A stretch of DNA of 64,000 nt from Takakia lepidozioides (Eukaryota; Streptophyta; Takakiopsida; Takakiales; Takakiaceae). The translations under genes and the position numbers were made by a program. Shown here piece after piece: positions 42,640 through 55,099 of the stretch. The DNA is taken from assembly GCA_030704615.1 (NCBI GenBank), contig CM060734.1:24428001-24492000 (forward strand), written 5' to 3'. Positions within the stretch are counted from its first letter, which is position 1. Each line of letters opens with the position of its first letter. Under the pieces are notes generated by a model. It was not told the origin of the DNA, did not search any database, and worked only from the letters and a program-made list of their open reading frames with translations.

Positions 42640-44750
42640 GTGGTTAGGGTTTTGGGTGTGAGGATGAGGGAGGAGTGGATCCCTTGGTTCACCATAGACC
42701 CGCACAAAAAGGACGGTGTTCAATGCAATCTTTGTGCATTGAAGCTGGCGGGTCGCAAAGATCGCATGTTATATCACCTCGGCTACAGAGATGGGAAGAA
42801 TGCAGGGGTTAGTTTGTGCCCAAAAGCCTCCATGCGAGTGAAAGCCCACTTTGCCCAATGTGGAGGCAATATCCCACCGTCTCTTGATGTGGCCGCGGCT
42901 TCTGAGCCAAACACTCCAGGTTCGAATCAAACTGTCCCTCAGAGTTGTACCCAGGGGGATTCTTGCGAGGCGTCTACTGTTCGTGGAGAAGCCGGTGGGT
43001 CAGGAGCAACACCCGATTGTACGCCAACACTTGTACGGACCAGACCATTGAGGCAACAATCAATGCAAGAAGGCTTAAATTTGTCGCACAGGAGGACTCT
43101 GGATAAGAAGTGGGCCCAATTTTTCTACGAGGCCAATATTCCGTTCAATGTCTCGAGGCTTCCTGCGTTTGTGGCTGCTGTCAAAGCCACGTCCGATTCC
43201 AAGTCCACATACACACCTCCGAGTTATCGCGATCTCCGCACATGATTGCTAGAAGAGGCTATGTCTGACCTCACCCAAAAGGTGAATGAAAAGACAGGTG
43301 ATTCTCTCCGGAAATATGGAAGCACTATATGTGCGGACGGTTGGAGTTCTGTTACTAATCGACCACTGTTCAATGTCATGCTGGTCTGTCCTGCGGGGGA
43401 ACAATTTTTGGGATCCGTTGACACAAGCGGGGAGAGAAAAGATGCACGTTATCAAGCAGGGTTGTTGACGAGTTACATCGATAAAATTGGAGCTGATAAA
43501 ATTGTCCAAGTGTGCACGGACAATGCATCTAACATGGTTAATATGGCCGATATTTTGATGGTACGATATCCCCATCTATATTACCAAGGGTGTGCTGCTC
43601 ATATCTTTGATCTCCTTTTGGAGGATTGGGGAAAAGAATCATGGATGAAACAACTAGTAAAAAGGGCAAAGTCGGTTGTGACGTTCATTCGTACACATCA
43701 CATCCCTCTGGCATTGTTTAGAAAGCATGAACCCAAATACAGCCTTAGGAACCCGGGTGAAACCCGCTTTGCCACAAACTTTTTGATGGTGGATCGACTG
43801 GTGACTGTGAGGGCGGGTCTGGAGCAGGTGATCATTGACCCTCAATGGGATGCGTATGTGGGCACCTTACGCGACTCTCGTAAGTCCAAGTCTTTGAGCA
43901 AAAGTCGGAGGGTCCGCGCAATCATTCGCTCCGACGATTTCTGGGCGAAATGTGCAAATTTTGTGTACATGGTGGAGCCGGTGTTGATTGCTTTGCGGGA
44001 GTTTGATGGAAAACAACCAATAATGGGTAAAGCATGGTTGATATTGGAAAACCTTGAGAAGCACGTGCAATCCTTGAGGCGTCCTCCATTTTCTATGGAC
44101 GATGATTTGGCGGCAAGGACCGAGGATGCATTTTACGACCGCAAACGGATGGTTCGCACGGACTTGCATTATGCGGGGCCTTGCTGAATCCATTCTTGCT
44201 GGACAATACGGATTTGAGAGACGATGTGGATGCCAAAGCCGGGCTTGTACGGGTCATCATGCAACTTGCGCCCTTGAACATGGCAGAGCGAGCGTTGTCC
44301 GAGTACAGTGCTTCTCGGATCGGCAGAATCCTTTCCATGACATGCCGGATCCAAAAGCAATGAACATGTTGCACATGAATGGTGGGATCTGATTGGAGCT
44401 GGAGCAAGAACGTTAGCTCCCATTGCAAAGCGTATTCTTGCTCAAGTGTGCTCTGCCTCGTCCTGTGAGCGGAAACTGGAGCAGTTACTCGTTTGTTCAC
44501 AACAAGATTCGCAACAGGTTGAATCCTGCCAGGGCTGACAAATTGGTTTATGTCTACACGAATTGTAGGCTACTGCGAGAGAGGAGAGCAAGTGACGCAT
44601 CTGCATGGTACGAGAAGAATCTGTTGTCTGAAGAATCTGCCTCAGAGGTCCAATCTAGCAGCAATGATGACACTGACGCCGCGAGGGACTCCGACTCCGA
44701 CGGTTGGGATGGGTCCGATGATGTAGGCCAATCCTCCACATGACCCATAT
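42640..44750 (+). pseudogene. hAT-superfamily transposase (BED finger, DUF659-type, C-terminal dimer domain)
   Basis: The first ATG of the frame is 42,664. A BED-like finger is seen in VQCNLCALKLAGRKDRMLYH. After a linker, TGA at 43,243-43,245 interrupts the frame, which then continues in register to 44,187. That part has TICADGWSSVTNRPLFNVM (first catalytic Asp), VQVCTDNASNMVNMAD (second Asp) and GCAAHIFDLLLEDWGKE. Frameshifts near 44,180 and 44,475 lead to the C-terminal hAT dimerisation region (SYSFVHNKIRNRLNPARADK, LVYVYTNCRLL) and an acidic tail. The layout matches plant DUF659-family transposase-like proteins. TGA can come from CGA by one transition. This copy cannot make full transposase. 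Confidence 0.88.
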
Positions 44751-45972
44751 GATATTTAATGACGATGATGCTGTTCAATGCATCCACCACGATGACCTTG
44801 TTGTTGATGAACTGCGACATGGTTCCTCCCAATTTCTGACCCCTCCCCCATTGGAGCACACTCTCAACAATGAATTTGAGGTCAACTCTCCCCCACCACG
44901 AGTTCCACGGACCTGCGGGAGATGTGCAGGTTGATCATCGGATGATGACACCGGCCGTTGTCATTCCTTCACCGCCATCGTGCCCCTGTGAACCGTGCTT
45001 CATCTCTCAACTCACCCCGCTCCATCTCATGTTTCTCTTTCTCAAGCCGGTCCATCCCATGCTGTCCATCTAGTTCTTTCTCTTTCTCCTCCTCAGGTAA
45101 TTCCTTCCATCCTACGACTCTTACTGTACCGATCGTGGGAGATGTTTCTTCTGCTGCGGGACTTCTGCAAGTCGAACCAGGATGACGATGACGGCCATTG
45201 TCTTTCCACTCGGCCTGACGACGTCCGCATGTGAACCGTGCTCCCTCGACCCTCGCTGGTGCATTCTCATTCCCCTTCCTCTCAAGTCGGCCCCTCTTTG
45301 TACGTGCGAGTAGCCTTCCTCATATGAGACCTGCTCCAAGGCCACCACAAATCTCCGGGACAAGCCCAGAAACGACAGAGAATTGTGCACCCCTTTTGTT
45401 GGTGACCGACCTGTGAACCTGCCTGATACCCTAGATGGTATTCATGATAGGAGTGGAAATCGTCCGAGAGACAACTGAACGTACTCCGGGATGACTACAG
45501 GTCCAACGGCCATTTGCCTCTGGAAACCGAAAGAGCAGATGGAGATCAGAGATTCTAACCCTGATCATGAGAACGGGGGTGAAGTGAGTGGGGACGAAGA
45601 TTTGTACTAGGAGGCGTGAGATCATACCATCGTCGTCGTGCCAGACGGAATTAGGTTATAGCTATAACTTCGTCACATGATGTGTAGTATTTTCCATGGA
45701 TATCCATGTTTTTCAGTTTGGGTACATGTATACTTGTACAGAAATAAAATGGGGAATATGTCCCCAAGAAAGGTTTGGTGGTTGTCGTGTGTTTTGTGTT
45801 TCGTCATTATCTTTACATTGTTGATTTCCTATTATGGTTTCGAAACCCAAAGGCCAGGTGCAGCTCCCAACATTCATCTTCCTTCCCCTTGACAAATCCA
45901 GGGGGAGTCGATACATGTGCTTTTCATCATCTCATCTGCCTCTCCAAACATACATACAGGTGCAAGGGGACC
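44751..45972. other. Spacer after hAT transposase
   Basis: No domain recognised. A partial internal duplication is visible: GGATGATGACACCGGCCGTT near 44,939 and GATGACGATGACGGCCATT near 45,181 are each followed by GTGAACCGTGCT and a C/T-rich stretch. Frames are short. Confidence 0.5.
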
Positions 45973-47035
45973 AACCTCCTGGTGGTCGCACCTTTAAAAA
46001 AAAAAACAATTGTGTGACCACCCAGTAGCGGTCGTCGCAACTGTTAAAATAAAAGAAAAATGTTGCGACCACCCCCCTGCTTGTAGTCGCACCTATTTAC
46101 ACTTTACACTGATTTACCTGATTTACCCCTGTTGGTGGTCGCAGATTTTGTTTTTATTTTTTTTAATTTTTTTAAAAAATTTGGGAAACACTGGGAGCGA
46201 CACTCACAAATCAGGCCCTTAGTAGTGAGAGGAGAAAATCACCTCTTTCATTTATGCGCCAAGAGCGTAGGAATGGCACAAACCACACAACGAAAACCAT
46301 ACCACACCCATCAGTAGCAAGATTTGACCCCAAAATCGTCCGGGTCGCGCACTCAGTGCACTTAACCAACTGAGCTACTGACTGTTGGTAGATATTAAAA
46401 AATCAGAAAATTATGCGACCACCCCCCTACGACCACCCCCCTGCTGGTGGTCACATCTATCTACAGGTGGTGGTTGCACCTATTTGTTTTAAAAAAAATT
46501 TCTGCGACCACCCCCTCTGCTGGTGGTCTGGTGTCGCCGCCTATTAAAAAAAAAAAAAAAATGCGACCACCTCCCTGCTGATTAAAAAAAAAAAATCTGC
46601 GACAACCCCCCTGCTGGTGGTGCAGCAACCCATTAAAGTACCTGTTCTATATGACCAGACACCCCAGCAGACACCAAGTTGGAAGCCAACGCCTGAGCTT
46701 GTGCTTTTTCCATCAAAGAAGCTGTTGGGAGGGGAAGAACTGACGGAGGTGCCACTCCAGCATTGCTAGACATGAACACCCCCATGCTCAATCCAAATGC
46801 GCCAATACTCGAACTCACAAGAATCCCGTTAAATAAAAAAATCTGCGACCACCCCCCTGCTGGTGGTCGCACCCATTAAAAAACATAAACAAATCTGCTG
46901 CGACCACCCCCCTGCTGGTGTTGCACACCTATTAAAAAAAAAAAAAATCTGCGACCACCCCCCCCCTGATGTTGGTCGCACATAATAAAGAAAAGAAAAA
47001 AAGATGCGACCACCCCCTGCTGGCGGTGGCAGCTA
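45973..47035. repeat. Middle hairpin array (interrupted)
   Basis: About eleven hairpin units with arms TGCGACCACC and GGTGGTCGCA around CCCCTGCT, with A-rich spacers, so the array is inverted relative to the left one. It is interrupted by a tRNA-derived sequence at about 46,150-46,395 and by about 200 bp of unrelated DNA at 46,633-46,835. Several units have lost one arm. Confidence 0.85.
46150..46395 (-). mobile_element. tRNA-derived SINE-like insertion
   Basis: On the minus strand TAGCTCAGTTGG (46,378-46,367) is a perfect pol III A box. GGGTCAAATCT (46,330-46,320) resembles a B box (GGTTCAAATCC) at about the right distance. The head is followed by about 150 bp of non-tRNA sequence and then an A-rich tail (TTTTTTAAAAAAATTAAAA and so on) ending near 46,150. 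TCAGTAGC and GCTACTGA flank the head as a possible acceptor stem. The cloverleaf is not complete, so it is a SINE rather than a tRNA gene. Confidence 0.55.
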
Positions 47036-47399
47036 TTACTAGCGTGTGCGCAGTCATGATAACGCGCGCCCCAAGTGTGGAGGGGGGCTTTAAAGGCCTT
47101 GGAGGCCATTCTCTCCCTCACTTTTCTCCACCCCAGGACTTGGTGGGCGATGGGATGTTGCATTCCTTGTCATTGAGTCCAAGTGGAGAGGGGTGCTATT
47201 GGTTGGGTGGGGGGTATTTTGGGCCATTGGATTCTACGAAATCGATTTTGAGTACCTCCCGGGAAGCCCTCCTCTAACACCCACGTTTTTTTCATTGCAC
47301 ATTGCGTCATATCACTTAGAACTGTCGAGGGAGTGACACGTGCCTCTAGTACTTGGGGAGGATTCATTAGGGAGTAGGATTAGGTACGATTTAGGAAGT
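47036..47399. other. Promoter-proximal spacer before the RING gene
   Basis: The DNA between the middle array and the coding remnant has no domain. It could hold the RING gene promoter, but I see no clear TATA box. Confidence 0.4.
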
Positions 47400-50027
47400 T
47401 GGGAGAGCATTTTTCTTAGCAAACACCTGTCGAGTAGGGGTAAGCCAAAGCCATAAGTGGCGGAGGAGGAAGACAGAGGCGGTCATCCCAGGGATGACGA
47501 TAATGAACCTGGACCTCCCAAAAAAAACCAAAAGGGGCCAGGCGCGAACTTCGTTGGGATATATACAATGACCCCAACATTCTTGCGGAACTAGGTTGAG
47601 AAGTTTGGAAGTTAGGGCAGCGGTGGTCGCTTGGTGACTGTAGGAAATTTGTGGACTTGTGTCACATAAATTGTTTGTGGCCCAGAGATAGGCATGATCC
47701 ACAAACCAAACAAAATCAAGCTAGCTTGCATTCGTGCGCCAACCCGCATTTTCCGCCACAGGGTAGAGGAGGTACATACAACATTGTGGGGTCAACCGCT
47801 CGTCAACAACAAGGTCCCGTATTTATTTGTGGCCATGTTGTACACAAAGTTGATTTTATTGCGACCGGTGGATTGGCAAACTGCCACTGCGAGACAGCGT
47901 ACTAGACTATACATGTTCTCTGATATCCCAGACTTGTATATACGTCAGGGGCAGGACATCATACGGTTCGATGGAAACGATGAGGTGGAAGAAGGAGGAA
48001 AGGCGGATGGAAACGACGATGTGGAAGAAGGAGGAAATGCAGACCAACCTCCAGATTATACGCCGCAACAGGTCTCCACAGCCGGGCCTTCAACGTCTGA
48101 GGTGGAGGGGGGCGAGGTACACTCTCCGTTGGAGGAATAGTTGGCTGCACATGAACAGCACATCAAAGACCTGCAGAACATTGTTCATTTGCAACGGTGG
48201 CAAATAGCGAAGTTGCTGGAAAGAATGGGGTTGGGGACTCTCGACAGCGTACGCGGTGTGCTTCAGGACCCGAGGCCAATCACCAACGAGCAAGACATAT
48301 TGGCGCGTTTCAATATGCTACCAATGGACATTGACCGCGTCATCGACGGGGTTGACTCAATCGGGCATGGGAATGAAGTGCAAACGTCTGAACTGGACCC
48401 GGCGAGGGTTAAGGAAGAAAGACTTGCGGCGGAGAGGGCAAGAAAAGGGAAGGACCCCATAGTGGAAACTGGGGAATGTTCAGCCGTGCAAATTACATCG
48501 GCCCAAGAACAGGAATTAGAGCAGCTTGTGGGGGAACGCGAGCAAGCTAGGGCTGTTGCATATCGGTACTCAAATGCCATGCAAATCTGATCGTGGCCAT
48601 GGTTGAAGGGGAATTGGCAGAATTGGGTGACATGGGCAGGCCATCTAGCATCGCGGGAAACACCGATAGAAGAAGAGTTATCCTCCCTCCAACGTGCAGC
48701 ATGTTTGTTGAATCGAAGCGTAGATAGCATCTATGCTAATTTGCAAAGGCACGACACTGTGCGTGATGTATTCACGTCGAAGTACACTGGATTCACCACA
48801 TGGGGTGATGTGCATGCCATGTTTGAGCACTGTGTGCATACAATTTCCGATACCAATAACAGCATAAACTGGGATTTGGAAGTAGAGGAGGAGTGGGACA
48901 CCAGACCGAGGATGTCATCCTACATTAATGAGGATAAACGGACGTGGATACCACAGAGCAATCTAGCGTCATGGGTAACAGATGGTACGGTGTGCACAAT
49001 GTGCCTAAACCCTTATGGACCGAATGGAGGCTATATGTTTGGTTCATGTGGCCATTTGTTCCATCCCACATGTCTCATATCAGCAGCCATGCGAGTCAGC
49101 CAATGCCCTGACTGCCGTGGACCAATCCATCGACGTTTCTACGAGTTGTTTGGGTTGCAAGACAATATGCCCACGGGATACGAGTACAACCGGTACAACA
49201 TGCCATTGGATGTATCGCCTTACGATTTTTTAAATTGGCAGCACTGGGGGGAGACAATGACATGGGATGCTCCAAGAGAGATGCACGCCTCGGATGCGAA
49301 GACGTTAACTAGGGTTAAAGATCCGGTGACCTTTTGGGTGACATCCAACTGGGAAATAACCGTGCGTGCTAGAGGCATACGGGACCCAGTCCAAAGGGAC
49401 ATTTTTTGTCGGAACTTGGGAGGGCATTGGAGCTGTACCAGACAAAGATTCTTCCGACTGCCTGAGGATCCGTGGGTGCCAGCGGAAAACGACCCATACA
49501 ATCGCGAACTGATTGGGAGAGACCTATTTCTGAGGGAGTTGGAGGCCGCTAGCATCCGTTGGGAGGATATGAATTAGACGTACTGGGTGCCTCGTCGGGA
49601 TGATGGGCCATTTCTTCTAGAGTTGCGCAGAGACCCCCAGCAGGAGGAGGTGTTGGACAATTTCAAGGCTGCCATCACGAGTGTTTTAAAGTATTGGCAG
49701 AACACATGGCATGACCAAGTTGCCCCTATTCCAGGGGTGTTCTTGCCACTTCCAAACATATCGGATTTAATTGAAAAATTGCATGCCGCCGTAGCAAGGG
49801 CGACACACCCGGTTCTGGCAAATGTGGAAGAGAGTCAGCACTCGCCTAGAACGCTACGCATGATGGCAAGGGTGGACCACACAACACCGGGTCCCTCTTT
49901 GACCACTCGAGCCCAGGCTCGAGCTCTCCGTACTGGTGGAGGCACGTCCTCTACACCCGCAGCATCTTCATCAACATCTGGAGATGACGACAACGAAGTA
50001 ATAAATCTAGATGAAGAAGACTAGAAA
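47400..50027 (+). pseudogene. RING-H2 protein carried in the composite element, broken
   Basis: A single frame from about 47,690 to 50,024 is interrupted only by TAG 48,138-48,140, TGA 48,588-48,590 and TAG 49,575-49,577. Readable sequence continues upstream in the same frame with more stops to about 47,400. Order: N-terminal region (HTTLWGQPLVNNKVPYLFVA, VDWQTATARQRTRLYMFSDI); an acidic repeat (NDEVEEGGKADGNDDVEEGG); a coiled segment (AEHEQ-type, then EQELEQLVGEREQARAV); and a RING-H2 finger at 48,993-49,116 (CTMC, GSCGHLFHPTC, CPDC; pattern C3H2C3). A Trp-rich domain follows (WQHWGETMTWDAPREMHASD, PVTFWVTSNWEITVRARGIR), then an acidic tail. RING fingers usually recruit ubiquitin-conjugating enzymes. 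The rest is unknown to me. All three main stops can arise from CAG or CGA by C-to-T. Confidence 0.7.
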
Positions 50028-53000
50028 AGCTAGAAACGTAGGGAGTAGGCCAAAGGTCTCAGGTTGCGAAAACTTAAATGTGCAACCCACTGTATAGTCT
50101 ACGTAATTTTGGGAAATACGAGGTTCATCTTTTGAACCATTTTTGAATGACCTCATACTTGTTCGGTACCTGTTTGACGGCATGTAGAATATACTGGCAA
50201 AGTTTCAAAACAATCAAAAATTGCTGAATGAAGATACCATTGGTTCACCCATTGCAATATTTTAAATTGAACTCATACTTGTCCGGTACCTTTAAGAGGG
50301 CATGTACAATGCAATGACAAAGTTTGAAAGCATTTAGAAATTGGCACATCAAGTAACTATTGGTTCCTCCTGTGAACCATTTTTTTTTTATCTCATACTT
50401 GTCCGGTCCATGTAAGAGGCATGTAGAACATACTTGCAAAATTTCAAATCATTCAAATTTTTTTTTATCAAGGAACCTTTGGTTTATCCTTTTCACCATT
50501 AACGATTAATCACAAATAAATGAACATACGCATAAATCATTTGCCTCCAAATGATTTTGGTTCGCTTTGAGACTTGGCCAGTATCTTCAATGTCCCATGG
50601 AAGAGGCCCCAGAGTAATATGAGATCAATCGAAATTTGTTCAATGGGCCAACGGATGGTTGCCCATCCAAATGATTTTCGTTCGCTTTGAGACTTGGCCA
50701 GTGTGTTCAATGTACCCTCTGATAGGTCCCAGTGTAATATGAGATCAATCGAAATTTGTTCAATGGGCCAATGAGGCGTTCAGTTGTCATCTGGTTTTTG
50801 TTCATTGCGAAAAAGAAATCCTGCAATGCGTGCACGGCTATTGCACCCATTGAACGGATGTGGTTGAAGCCCCTCTTTTTCCCGCATGTGCTTGAACATG
50901 TGCACAACAGACGAATAAATCATTTGCCTCCCCATCGACACCAAGCCATTCCATAACGTAATTGAATTTAAATTAATTTTAAGCCAATAAATAAGTTTGC
51001 ACTGCCTTTCATTGGGGGTTTCTGGCACGTATCGATTTTGTTTGTGGCTCAATTTTGTTCTGTGGCTTCCAGCATCCCACCACTACTCCCTCGCCAAAAT
51101 TTGGACCAATAAAAAATGCCCCAAAAAAAAAGTGTTCTCTTCGCTCACTATTGCAGAACTCTCTATAAAGAGTGCATGAAGTTGAACACAAATCAATTTT
51201 TGGAGTGCAAAACAGGGAAGAAACTGTGGTTTTGAGTCCAAATGAATTATGTTCGCTCCCAAATTTGGCACGCACGTTGCATATGGCTACATTACATGCC
51301 TCATTCAAAAAACGAATGAAAAAAAAATAGTGAGCACGCGAAACACAGTCCAACAGGTCCCAAAGCAATAGCAGATTCAACGGAATACATTCAACGGGTG
51401 AACGGATGGTTGCCCATCCAAATCATTTTTGTTTGCTTCCAAACTTTGCCAGTACGTTCGAGACACCCTCTCACAGGTCCGGGACTAATATCAGATCAAT
51501 CGAAATTCATTCAATGGCTCAACGGATGGTTGGCCATCGAGATGATTTTGGTTCGCTTTGAGACTTGGCCAGTATGTTCAATGTGCCATGGAAGAGGCCC
51601 CAGAGTAATATGAGATCAACCGAAATTCGTTCAATGGGCCGACGGATGGTTGCCCATCCAAATGATTTTCGTTCGCTTTGAGACTTGGCCATTGTGTTCA
51701 ATGTACCCTCTGATAGGTCCTAGTGTAATATGAGATCAATCGTTAACGATTAATCATGAATCATCCAACAGGGGAACTGTTGGTTCACCCTTTGAACCAT
51801 TTAACATTGACATCATACTTGTCCAGTAACTTTAAGAGGGCATGTACAAGACACTCGCAAAGTTTTAAATGAATCCAAAATCATTTGGCAGGGGAATGAT
51901 TGGTTCACCCATAGCCAATTTCAGGGGCTGAAATTGCCATTTCACAGGCTACAGTTGCAATTTGAGGGGCGGGAATTGTCATTTCAGGGGCTAGAAGTGC
52001 AATTTGAGGGGTTGGAATTGACAATTTCAAGGGCTCAAATTACAATTTGAGAGGCGGCCGGGGTTGGTCATTTTAGGGACTGGCATTACCAATTTTAAGG
52101 GCTTGAATTGCATTTTGAATTGTAATTCAAGGGTTACAATGGGCCATTGGGGGGCTAGAATTACCAAAGCAATGACATCCAAAGCAATATAAAATCATTT
52201 GATAGCGGAATGATTGGTTCACCCTTTCAACCATTTTTTATTCACGTCATACTTGTTCGGTACTTGTAGGAGGGCATGTGGCTGACACTTGCAAAGCTTC
52301 AAAGCAATGTAAAATCATTTGATAAGGGAACAATTGGTTCACCCTTTCAACCATATTTACTAACCTCATACTTGTCCGGTACCTTTAAAATGGCATGTGA
52401 AAGACACTTGCAAAACTTTAAAGCACTCCAAAATCATTTGATATGTTCATGATTGATTCACCTTTTTAACCATTTTAGATTGATTTGAAACTTGTGAAAG
52501 ACCTGTAAGAGGGCATGTACAAGACACTTGCAAAGTTTCAAATCAATTTAAAATCATTTGGTAGGGGGACGATTGGTTCACCCTTTAAACCATTTTAGAT
52601 TGATGTTATACTTCTCAAAGACGTGTAAGAGGGCATGTAGAAGACACTTGCAAAGTTTCGGAGCAATAAAATATCATTTCATTGGGGAAGTTTCCGTTCA
52701 CCCTTTCATCCAATTTTGAATTGAACTACATTTTTATTAAATAAAATGATTTAGAGGGCATAGGATTGTGGGGCGCAATGAGTGTGGGGTGCAATGATTT
52801 TGTTTTTGGCTTGATTTTGTTCTATGAGTTGAACCCTCACACCACCACATCCTTGCCAAAAAATGTACCAAAGAAAAATGTTTGGAAAAAAACGTTCATC
52901 CTTTGCTCTATGCTCACTATTGCAGAACTCTCTATGAAGAGTGCATGAAGTTGAAGATAACTTCACCTTGGAGTGCAAATGAGGGAATAAAATGTGTTCT

Positions 53001-53590
53001 GGATGCAGACGATGTCTGTTCATGGTGATATTTTGCATGCAACTCTTCATGTTGTTATCAAGCATATGGCTTCAGAATGGAATTAAAAACAATTCATGTG
53101 CAGGCGAAAGGTTGTTTCTCCTTATGAATTTGAATAACCAATTCAAACAGCTTTGTTGAAGTTCAACTTTGGACCATATGTGCTTAAGTACATACAAATC
53201 ACGTACTCAAAGTTGCAAGCAAAGAAATAATCATTTTCCCCCCGAACGACTTGTTAAACCTTTCAACCAATTTTCAATCATGAATCATTTAATAGGGGAA
53301 CTATTGGTTCACCCTTAGAACCATTTTAGATTGACCTTATACTTGTCCAGTAACTTAAAGAGGGCATGTACAACACACTCTCAAAGTTTCAAATCAATCT
53401 AAAATCATTTGGCAGAAGAACGATTGGTTCACCCATTGACCCGGTGTACACTGTCACTCTTCAAGATTCGTGGGTGTGGTGCTTGATGACCCAGGTGCCA
53501 TGGCCAAGTAACAAACCATTAAAACATTATGGTACGAGATAAACACAATTGAAAACAACATTTATTCAAACACGATGTACAGTCAGAGGT
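50028..53590. repeat. Spacer built of two families of roughly 120-bp repeats
   Basis: Family 1 (about 120 bp: CAACGGATGGTTGCCCATCC, TTCGCTTTGAGACTTGGCCA, GTAATATGAGATCAATCG) occurs at about 50,540-50,770 and 51,390-51,745. Family 2 (about 125 bp: TTGGTTCACCCTTTGAACCA, TCATACTTGTCCGGTACCTT, AGAGGGCATGTA) occurs at 50,100-50,470, 51,750-51,915, 52,180-52,690 and 53,230-53,440. A GGGGCTGGAATTGCCATTTC-type 40-bp repeat fills 51,920-52,160. A 200-bp block at 51,035-51,235 recurs at 52,795-52,995 (TTGCAGAACTCTCTAT, AGAGTGCATGAAGTTGAA). No coding frame is convincing. The block separates the convergent RING and kinase-like genes. Confidence 0.75.
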
Positions 53591-55099
53591 CTACAAGTTT
53601 CTATCTATCCTCCAGCAATTTTTGGGCTCAGGCCAATTGAATAGCCCTGTCATGAAACGCTTCACAACATTTTCTAGTTTATTCCGCAACTCTACTGTGT
53701 CTACACACAAGTTTTCCAGAGCGGAAACAAAACAGGTTCCAGTAGACATATCGTTGAACAGACTTGCATCGAACGTGTTACCTCCATTTATTGTCTGGGC
53801 TATCATCCCAATTGCAAAGGTCTCTGATGGCACGGTTAGAGGGGGCCTACGAGGTGTGCCATCTGATTGGTTGTTGGTTGCATTATGAACAATTGCAATT
53901 TCAGGTGCAATCCACCATCTATGTACGAGAGTCTTTATCATCTTGTCTCTGCTCTCGAAAGTGTACAACGTGGTTTTTGGGTCATCCGTCGTGGAGGCCA
54001 TCCCCCAATCGCATACCCCGATGTACACATCTTCAGACCCTTGTGGAAAATGCAACAAGATGTTGTCGGGGGACATGTCGTTGTGCAAGAGGTGGTGATT
54101 ATGGACGTTGAGCATAATGTGCAAAAGCGTCCATGTCAATTGGGTGCGATTCTATCGGAATCGAACCAGTCGGTTGACCTCCTGCATTTCCTGTTCCGTC
54201 CCCCGTCGTTCCATTAACTCATTGTTATCCCGATCATTCCTCTATTTCCTGTCAATACTCAACCATGATCATATGGTCCCCCCATTCCACCAATGTGTGT
54301 AACTTTCATTTCGATGTGGATGCAACGCAAAATACTTTATGATGCCGAAATGATGGAACTTTACAGCCAATGCCTCATTGTTATGTTGGACTTTGGCAAG
54401 CTCAGCATTTGTTTCCTTGGGCGTTTTCCCTGCTAGCTCCCAAGATGGAGGAATGAATTGATCCCCAACAATTCTAACCCTCCGAATTGTACCATACCAT
54501 CCCTGTTTGGGCGCGTCGAGTTGTTGTACCCGTGCGTTTGTGGATATGTATCTCACGTTCAATACCGCATCCGCGGACGAGGACCCTGCCTTCCATGGGA
54601 GTGGTTTCGTACGTCGTTTGGCGAGGGCCTTTGCCATATCAGACCACCAATCCACAAGCACAAACAACTCCTCCTCCGAAGTTTGCATGCGACCTTCAGC
54701 TACAGGTGTTCTCGTAACAAACTTGTCCATGGTTTGCCTCAGATTCCATGTGGCATCATGGGCCCGGTCCTCCATCCATTTTGTGAACTGGAACTTTGCC
54801 ATGTCCTCCTCCCATTCATCCCCGGCCAAAGCCTCCCTCATTCTCATCTCCATATTGTGCTGGAATCTAAGGAACCCCTCATTCCCATGTCGGACATACA
54901 AAAGATTCAAACGCATTATGTCAATGTCCTTCAAATAATCCAGCACTACTTGCTTCACCACCTTCGCGGCCTCTGCGCTTAGATGCTTTTTTTTGTTGAC
55001 CTGACTATCCCATTCATGTGCATGTTTACGCTTCCTACCTTTACGCCCACTTCCCGAGGAACCCCCTGACACTGCGTTCGAATCAACGTTTCCGGACAT
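53591..55099 (-). pseudogene. Protein-kinase-like gene carried in the composite element, broken
   Basis: One minus-strand frame runs from ATG 55,099 to a stop at 53,591 with three internal stops: TGA 54,271-54,269, TAG 54,244-54,242 and TAG 54,154-54,152. The N-terminus is Ser/Gly-rich and strongly basic (GRKGRKRKHAHEW, NKKKH; possible nuclear signal), followed by a helical region (FQHNMEMRMREALAGDEWEE). The kinase domain starts at GWYGTIRRVRIVG (Gly loop) with ALAVKFHHFG (ATP-binding Lys), followed by the catalytic loop HNDMSPDNILL, where HRD is HND. Then come DWG in place of DFG, and WWIAPEI in place of the APE motif. HND keeps the Asp base and the Asn, so the ancestral enzyme could have been active. 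Relatives were not recognised. Confidence 0.75.

Noticed and set aside
46300-46395. Functional tRNA gene
   Set aside because: The anticodon and T arms do not fold into a standard cloverleaf and an A-rich tail follows, so a SINE-like origin fits better.
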